NCBI GenBank assembly: GCA_043748985.1
Contig: JAYVEG010000368.1
Location: 1-21,058, forward strand
Reading direction: 5' to 3'
Origin: JBBROS01 sp043748985
GTDB taxonomy: Bacteria > Pseudomonadota > Alphaproteobacteria > Acetobacterales > Acetobacteraceae
Length of the DNA: 21,058 nt
How positions within the stretch are numbered: position 1 is the first letter of the stretch; every line of letters begins with the position of its first letter. The notes below the pieces were generated by a model that saw only the letters and a program-made list of their open reading frames with translations, did no database searches and was not told the origin of the DNA. This document shows positions 16,068-21,058 of this stretch, piece by piece. The translations under genes were made by a program, and so were the position numbers.

Positions 16068-16490
16068 ATGAACCCCAACATCTATGCAGACGAGGCGGTT
16101 CGCATCGCCGAGCGCGCCGTGGCCCTCGCCGACCAGCTTCGCGCCGCGAGCGCGTTCGTGGCCCCCATGGTCGGCCCCGTGGCCGGTGCCGTCGAGCCCT
16201 TCATCTTCCTGCTCGCCATCTTCCTGATGGCCTGCTTCGTCGGATACTATGTGGTCTGGAACGTCACCCCAGCCCTGCATTCGCCCCTGATGGGCGTCAC
16301 CAACGCCATTTCTTCGGTCATCGTCGTCGGCGCCATCCTCGCGGTCGGGCTATCCGATAACAGCTGGGCGCGCCTTTTCGGCTTCATCGCCGTGCTGCTG
16401 GCCAGCGTAAACATCTTCGGCGGCTTCACCGTCACGCAACGCATGCTCGCGATGTTCCAAACCAACAAGAAGGCGGGAGCCAAGAAGTGA
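16068..16490 (+). CDS. pntAB: NAD(P) transhydrogenase, subunit alpha part 2 (PntAB)
   Basis: Codes for 140 residues. A short soluble lead (about 45 residues) is followed by three transmembrane segments: around FIFLLAIFLMACFVGYYVVW, AISSVIVVGAILAVGL and LFGFIAVLLASVNIFGGFTV. The protein ends in a lysine-rich tail, KKAGAKK. This is the alpha-side part of membrane domain II, which forms the proton path with PntB; the conserved NVTPALHSPLMGVTNAISS loop is present. Start and stop overlap or nearly overlap its neighbours (stop TGA lies inside the GTGA start of pntB), so translation is coupled. Confidence 0.95.
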   Translation: MNPNIYADEAVRIAERAVALADQLRAASAFVAPMVGPVAGAVEPFIFLLAIFLMACFVGYYVVWNVTPALHSPLMGVTNAISSVIVVGAILAVGLSDNSWARLFGFIAVLLASVNIFGGFTVTQRMLAMFQTNKKAGAKK

Positions 16491-17893
16491 GCCCCTCTCT
16501 CGCCTCCCTTGCCTATCTCGTCTCGGCCGTTCTCTTCGTCCTGGCCCTGCGCGGCCTGTCGAACCCGACCACGTCCCGCCAGGGCAACATGTTCGGCATG
16601 GTCGGCATGGGCATCGCCATAGGCGCGACCCTGCTGCAGCGCGGCATGTCCGGCACCGGCTTCGCCCTTATCCTCGTTGCCATCATCATCGGCGGCGGCA
16701 TCGGCGTCACCGTCGCCCGTCGCATCCAGATGACCGCACTGCCGCAGCTGGTCGCCGCCTTCCACTCGCTGGTGGGCCTCGCCGCCGTGTTCGTGGCCGC
16801 CGCCGCCCTCAACGCCCCGGCTGCCTTCGGCATCGGTGAGCCCGGCCACATCCACACTCAGTCGCTCGTTGAAATGTCGGTCGGACTTGCGATCGGCGCC
16901 ATCACCTTCTCCGGCTCGTTGATCGCGTTCGCGAAGCTGCAGGGCATCATGAAGGGCGCGCCCGTCCTGTTCGCGCGCCAGCACCAGTTGAACCTTGCGC
17001 TCGGCATCCTGCTGGTAGTCCTGGTTGTCCTGTTCTGCACCAGCGGCAGCCAGGCGCTGTTCTGGCTCATCGCCCTGCTCGCCCTGGGCCTCGGCTTCCT
17101 TATCATCATCCCCATCGGCGGCGCGGACATGCCTGTCGTGGTCTCGATGCTGAATAGCTACTCCGGCTGGGCGGCGTGCGGCATTGGCTTCACGATCCAG
17201 AACCTGGCGCTGATCATCACCGGCGCCCTCGTCGGTGCGTCCGGCGCCATCCTGTCGTACATCATGTGCAAAGGCATGAATCGCAGCATTTTCAACGTGT
17301 TGCTAGGTGGCTGGGGCACCAACGCAGGCGCCGGCCCGGCTGCAGCAGCAGGCGGCGAGCAACGCTCCGTCCGGTCCGGCAACGCCGAGGACGCCGCCTT
17401 CATCATGAAGAACGCTTCCAAGGTCATCATCGTCCCCGGATACGGCATGGCCGTCGCCCAGGCCCAACATGCGCTGCGGGAAATGGCCGATACCCTCAAG
17501 AAGGAAGGCGTCGAGGTTAAATACGCCATCCATCCCGTCGCCGGCCGTATGCCGGGCCACATGAATGTCCTGCTGGCCGAAGCCAACGTCCCCTATGACG
17601 AGGTCTTCGAGCTCGAAGAGATCAACAACGAGTTCAGCACCGCCGACGTCGTCTACGTTATCGGCGCCAACGACGTGACGAACCCGGCCGCCAAGACCGA
17701 CAAGTCCTCCACCATCTATGGAATGCCCATCCTAGACGTCGAAAAGGCCCGCACAGTTCTGTTCATCAAGCGCAGCATGGCGTCAGGCTACGCTGGCGTC
17801 GACAACGAGCTGTTTTTCCGCCCCAACACCATGATGCTGTTCGGTGACGCCAAGAAGATGACCGAAGAAGTCGTCCAAGCCCTTAACCGCTGA
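16487..17893 (+). CDS. pntB: NAD(P) transhydrogenase, subunit beta (PntB)
   Basis: Codes for 468 residues from a GTG start that overlaps the pntAB stop by four bases (GTGA). The first ~270 residues form the multi-helix beta part of membrane domain II, including the conserved HSLVGLAAVFVA and PIGGADMPVVVSMLNSYSGW segments. The C-terminal ~180 residues are the NADP(H)-binding domain III, with VPGYGMAVAQAQ, HPVAGRMPGHMNVLLAEANV, GANDVTNPAA and KRSMASGYAGVDN. All signature residues for NADP binding appear intact. The length is normal. It ends convergently to flhA with a 72-bp gap that holds an inverted repeat. Confidence 0.95.
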   Translation: MSPSLASLAYLVSAVLFVLALRGLSNPTTSRQGNMFGMVGMGIAIGATLLQRGMSGTGFALILVAIIIGGGIGVTVARRIQMTALPQLVAAFHSLVGLAAVFVAAAALNAPAAFGIGEPGHIHTQSLVEMSVGLAIGAITFSGSLIAFAKLQGIMKGAPVLFARQHQLNLALGILLVVLVVLFCTSGSQALFWLIALLALGLGFLIIIPIGGADMPVVVSMLNSYSGWAACGIGFTIQNLALIITGALVGASGAILSYIMCKGMNRSIFNVLLGGWGTNAGAGPAAAAGGEQRSVRSGNAEDAAFIMKNASKVIIVPGYGMAVAQAQHALREMADTLKKEGVEVKYAIHPVAGRMPGHMNVLLAEANVPYDEVFELEEINNEFSTADVVYVIGANDVTNPAAKTDKSSTIYGMPILDVEKARTVLFIKRSMASGYAGVDNELFFRPNTMMLFGDAKKMTEEVVQALNR

Positions 17894-17905
17894 CCCCACA
17901 GCAAC

Positions 17906-17954
17906 CGTAGGGTGGATGCAATCCGCCAACTGCGCGGAAGGCCCCCGCCCTACG
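17906..17954. repeat. REP-like inverted repeat, possible bidirectional terminator
   Basis: CGTAGGGTGG (17906-17915) pairs with CCGCCCTACG (17945-17954) over ten positions with one G-U. Inside it, GGTGGAT (17911-17917) can instead pair with ATCCGCC (17921-17927) around a GCA loop. Two alternative hairpins of this kind between convergent genes (pntB and flhA) look like a repetitive extragenic palindrome that may also stop transcription from both sides. Confidence 0.55.
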
Positions 17955-17965
17955 ACCAGCACTAG

Positions 17966-20017
17966 CTAGATCGAAGCCACCGTCCGGATCCGGGCCCGTG
18001 GAAAGATTTCCGACTGCGACAACACCGGCGTTGCCGGCCGCAGCCGCTCCACGATCGCCCGCACATGTGCCCTGATTGGCCCCGAGCAGAGCAGCACCGC
18101 GCCCTCTGCCGAGGGCCCCTCGAACACAGCCCGGAATCGCTGCATGAAATCGCCCAGCCGCGACGGCGCGATCGCCAACTGACGGTCCTCCGGCGGTCCC
18201 ACCAGACTCTCGGTGAACGCCGCTTCCCATTCCGGCGACAGCGTCACCAGCGGGATGAACCCGGCAGCGCCGGTATGCGCATCGCTCAACTGCCGTGCCA
18301 GCCGCGTCCGAACATGCCCGGTCAGCAGCGGGATCGCGCGCATTCCCTGCGAAACCGCCTCGTGGATGCCCTCCAGGATCGTCGGCAGATCGCGCAGGCT
18401 CACCCGCTCCGCCAGCAACGCCTGCAGCACTCGCTGCACCCCGCCCACCGAGATCTGTGATGGGATCAGCTCCGCCACCAGCTTCTGCTGCTCCCGCGGC
18501 AGCTCCTCCAGCAGCTTTGCCGTCTCCGCGTAGGACAGCAGTTCCGCCATGCAGTCCCGCACCACCTCCGTCAGATGGGTCGTCAGCACGCTGGCTGGGT
18601 CCACGACGGTGCAGCCCTTCAGCATCGCCTCGTCGCGGCTTTCCGTCTCGATCCAAAGCGCCGGCAGCCCGAATGCCGGCTCCGTCGTACGTTCTCCGGG
18701 GATGTCCGGTAGCCCCCCGCCGGGGTCCATTGCCAGCAGCTTCGTCGGCCGCAACGCGCCGCGTCCGGCCTCGATCTCCTTCACCCGGATGGCGTAGGCG
18801 TCGGCATCCAGCTGCAGGTTGTCCTGGATCCTGACCGGCGGCAGCACGAACCCCATCTCCGCCGCAATGCTTCGCCGCAACCCCTTGATCTGCTCCGTCA
18901 ACCGCGGCGCCTCCCCACCCGCCATCGTCAGCAGCCCGTACCCCAGTTCCAGCCGGATGGTATCGATCCGGAGTGAATCCGAGATCGGCGGCTCCGAAGG
19001 CCCTGCAACCATGGCCTCCACCTCAACCGCCCCGCCGGGATGCCGATGCCGATACCAGGCCCCACCCCCTGCCAGGAAGGCAAGCGCCAAGAACGGCAAC
19101 GTCGGCAACCCTGGCAGCAGTGCCAGCACCGCCGCGACCCCGCCCGCCAGCGCCAGCGGCTTTGCGCTGCCGCCCAGCTGCAGCATCAACGCCGCATCCG
19201 CTGATCCCTCGACCCCCCCCTTCGTCACCACGATGCCCGCCGCCGTACTCACCAGCAGCGCCGGAATCTGGCTGACCAACCCATCGCCCACCGTCAGCGT
19301 CGTGAACGTCGCCGCTGCCTCGCCGAACGGCATCCCATGCCGCAGCAGCCCGATTGCAAGGCCGCCGAAGATGTTGATGACCGTGATCAGCAGCCCCGCG
19401 ATCGCATCCCCGCGCACGAACTTCGCCGCACCGTCCATCGCGCCGTAGAAGCCGCTCTCCTCCTCCAATTCCTTGCGCCGCAGCCGCGCCGTCTTCTCGT
19501 CGATCAGCCCGGACGACATGTCCGCATCGATCGCCATCTGCTTGCCGGGCATCGCATCCAGGCTGAACCGCGCCGCCACCTCCGCAATGCGCCCCGACCC
19601 CTTCGTGATGACCATGAAGTTCACCACCAGCAGGATTGCGAACAGGATCACCCCGATGACGACGTCGCCCCCCATCAGGAACCCGCCGAACGCCTGCACC
19701 ACATGCCCTGCCGCCTGCGGCCCCTCATTGCCATGGCTCAGGATCAGCCGCGTTGTCGCCACATTCAGCGCCAGCCGCAGCAGGGTCGTCAGCAGCAGCA
19801 GGGTCGGGAAGCTGGTGAAGTCCAGCGGCCGCCCGAGGAACATCGCCACCATCAGCACCAGCACCGACGCTGTGATCGACAGCGCCAGGCCCAGATCCAG
19901 CAGCGCCGTCGGCAACGGCATCACCAGCACTGCCAGCAGCGCGATCATCCCCAGCGCCAGGCCCACGTCGGTCCCCGGCAGCCACGGCGCCGCCCGGTCC
20001 CGCCACAGCGCCAGCAT
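17966..20017 (-). CDS. flhA: Flagellar biosynthesis protein FlhA
   Basis: Codes for 683 residues, the normal length. The N-terminal half is an eight-helix membrane domain with the FHIPEP family signature LLRLALNVATTRLIL (about residues 80-95) and the cytoplasmic loop INEK-type region KQMAIDADMSSGLIDEKTAR. The C-terminal ~350 residues form the cytosolic ring domain that receives export substrates and chaperones. FlhA is the main component of the flagellar type III export gate in the inner membrane. Its start overlaps the flbD stop (TGATG), indicating translational coupling. A run of eight G on the coding strand (19213-19220) encodes KGGV and is in frame. The usual partners fliR and flhB are not downstream; flhA is the last flagellar gene before pntB. 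Confidence 0.95.
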   Translation of the reverse strand: MLALWRDRAAPWLPGTDVGLALGMIALLAVLVMPLPTALLDLGLALSITASVLVLMVAMFLGRPLDFTSFPTLLLLTTLLRLALNVATTRLILSHGNEGPQAAGHVVQAFGGFLMGGDVVIGVILFAILLVVNFMVITKGSGRIAEVAARFSLDAMPGKQMAIDADMSSGLIDEKTARLRRKELEEESGFYGAMDGAAKFVRGDAIAGLLITVINIFGGLAIGLLRHGMPFGEAAATFTTLTVGDGLVSQIPALLVSTAAGIVVTKGGVEGSADAALMLQLGGSAKPLALAGGVAAVLALLPGLPTLPFLALAFLAGGGAWYRHRHPGGAVEVEAMVAGPSEPPISDSLRIDTIRLELGYGLLTMAGGEAPRLTEQIKGLRRSIAAEMGFVLPPVRIQDNLQLDADAYAIRVKEIEAGRGALRPTKLLAMDPGGGLPDIPGERTTEPAFGLPALWIETESRDEAMLKGCTVVDPASVLTTHLTEVVRDCMAELLSYAETAKLLEELPREQQKLVAELIPSQISVGGVQRVLQALLAERVSLRDLPTILEGIHEAVSQGMRAIPLLTGHVRTRLARQLSDAHTGAAGFIPLVTLSPEWEAAFTESLVGPPEDRQLAIAPSRLGDFMQRFRAVFEGPSAEGAVLLCSGPIRAHVRAIVERLRPATPVLSQSEIFPRARIRTVASI

Positions 20018-21058
20018 CAGGCCATCACCCCCGCCGGTGGCGGCACCGCAACCCCGGACTGCGCGTAATCCCGCAGCTTGTTCCGCAGTGCCCGGATCGA
20101 GATGCCCAGGATCGTCGCTGCATGCGTCCGGTTGCCCATGGTATGGCCCAGCGTCTCGATGATCAGATCCCGCTCCACCTCATCCATCGTACGCCCCACC
20201 AGGGCGGCGATCGGCGTCGTCCCTGCTGCGGACGCCGCCGCTGCCGGGTGGCTTGCCGACAACTCGATCGCGTCCGCCTCGATCTCCGGGCCGCTCGCCA
20301 GCAGCACGGCACGGTGGACGATGTTCTCCAGCTCCCGCACGTTGCCGCGCCAGCCATGCCCGCACAAGCGCAGCAGCGCCGTCCGCGACAGCGCCCGATA
20401 CGGCATGCCGTTCACGTCGGCATAGCGGCGGGCATAATGCTCGGCGAGCGCCGGGATATCCCCCGGTCGTTCCCGCAAGGGCGGCAGCCGCAGACCCACC
20501 ACGTTCAGCCGGAAGAACAGATCCTCCCGGAATCGTCCGGCATTCACCTCGGTCGTCAGGTCCCGGTTGCTTGTCGCCAGGATGCGGACATCTACCCTTA
20601 CCGGAGCACTGCCGCCGAGCCGGTCGATCTCCCGCTCCTGGATTGCCCGCAGCAGCTTGGCCTGCAGCCGCACATCCATCTCGCTGATCTCGTCCAACAG
20701 CAGCGTGCCATGGTTCGCCGCCTCGAACTTCCCGATCCGCCTTGCGATCGCCCCGCTGAACGCGCCCTTCTCATGCCCGAACAGCTCGGTTTCCAGCAGA
20801 TTCTCGGGGATCGCCGCACAGTTCAGCGCGATGAACGGGCCGCTTGCCCGGCGCGAGCGCCTGTGGATATGCCGCGCCAGGACCTCCTTGCCGGTGCCGC
20901 TCTCTCCGGTGATCAGGATGCTGGCCTCTGCCGTCGCCACCTGCTCGGCCCGTCGCACCGTCGCCAGCATGGCCGGGTCGCGTGCTACCAGCGCATGGCT
21001 CTCGCCCGACGCCGCCTCCAGGATGGCGGCGATCAGCTCCGGATCGGGCGGAAGGGGC
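20017..21058 (-). CDS. flbD: FlbD-like sigma-54-dependent flagellar regulator (5' end outside window)
   Basis: The open frame continues past the window edge, so the N-terminal receiver-like part is not seen; 346 codons are visible. The AAA+ domain has Walker A GESGTGKE, Walker B LLLDEISEMD, and the sigma-54 contact loop reading GAFSGA instead of the usual GAFTGA (in GHEKGAFSGAIARRIGKFEA). The arginine-rich R/LRPPLRERPGDI segment follows. The C-terminus carries a Fis-type helix-turn-helix (HTMGNRTHAATILGISIRAL). Position before flhA with a one-base overlap and the FlbD-like IGKFEAAN segment point to FlbD, which switches late flagellar genes on in alphaproteobacteria, over a general NtrC. Upstream genes would confirm this. 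Confidence 0.88.
   Translation of the reverse strand, partial: PLPPDPELIAAILEAASGESHALVARDPAMLATVRRAEQVATAEASILITGESGTGKEVLARHIHRRSRRASGPFIALNCAAIPENLLETELFGHEKGAFSGAIARRIGKFEAANHGTLLLDEISEMDVRLQAKLLRAIQEREIDRLGGSAPVRVDVRILATSNRDLTTEVNAGRFREDLFFRLNVVGLRLPPLRERPGDIPALAEHYARRYADVNGMPYRALSRTALLRLCGHGWRGNVRELENIVHRAVLLASGPEIEADAIELSASHPAAAASAAGTTPIAALVGRTMDEVERDLIIETLGHTMGNRTHAATILGISIRALRNKLRDYAQSGVAVPPPAGVMA

Overview
The window is GC-rich chromosomal DNA from a proteobacterium, most likely an alphaproteobacterium of the Rhodospirillales/Acetobacteraceae type. That placement is an inference. It rests on the FlbD-FlhA flagellar pair (FlbD is the alphaproteobacterial class of flagellar sigma-54 activator), the split three-gene transhydrogenase (pntAA-pntAB-pntB) and the overall base composition.

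Layout. (1) Positions 1-2956, minus strand: a compact periplasmic operon for sulfite oxidation and redox proteins. It holds a Tat-exported molybdenum sulfite dehydrogenase (SorA-like), its c-type cytochrome (SorB-like), a DUF305 protein and a YVTN/YncE beta-propeller cut by the window edge. An ECF-like promoter candidate precedes sorA. (2) Positions 3057-4533, minus strand: a LysR regulator and an unrecognised secreted protein. (3) Positions 4562-8960: a gene graveyard with broken pieces of a CydA-type quinol oxidase subunit, an SDR dehydrogenase, an ALDH7-like aldehyde dehydrogenase, probably a LysR regulator, an IclR regulator, an acyl-CoA synthetase and an IS5-type transposase. Only one gene, an RraA-family protein, is intact. 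The zone ends at what looks like the 3' half of a tRNA-Thr(CGU) gene, the usual footprint of a tRNA-targeting integrative element. (4) Positions 8975-14781: a D-2-hydroxyacid dehydrogenase (minus), the periplasmic aldehyde oxidoreductase operon paoABC (plus) and an SDR oxidoreductase (minus). (5) Positions 14922-17893: the proton-translocating NAD(P) transhydrogenase operon. (6) Positions 17966-21058, minus strand: flhA and the sigma-54 activator gene flbD, which runs off the window.

How they work together. Two separate Mo-cofactor enzymes with twin-arginine signals (SorA; PaoA as escort of PaoBC) suggest a cell that oxidises sulfite and aldehydes in the periplasm. The transhydrogenase balances NADH and NADPH. 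The flagellar pair belongs to a separate locus entering from the right. I saw no CRISPR array, no complete mobile element and no convincing new defence or biosynthetic system. The most interesting signals are the tRNA-Thr scar beside the decayed region, the chimeric cydA relic that has lost a heme ligand, and the SorAB-DUF305-YVTN operon.
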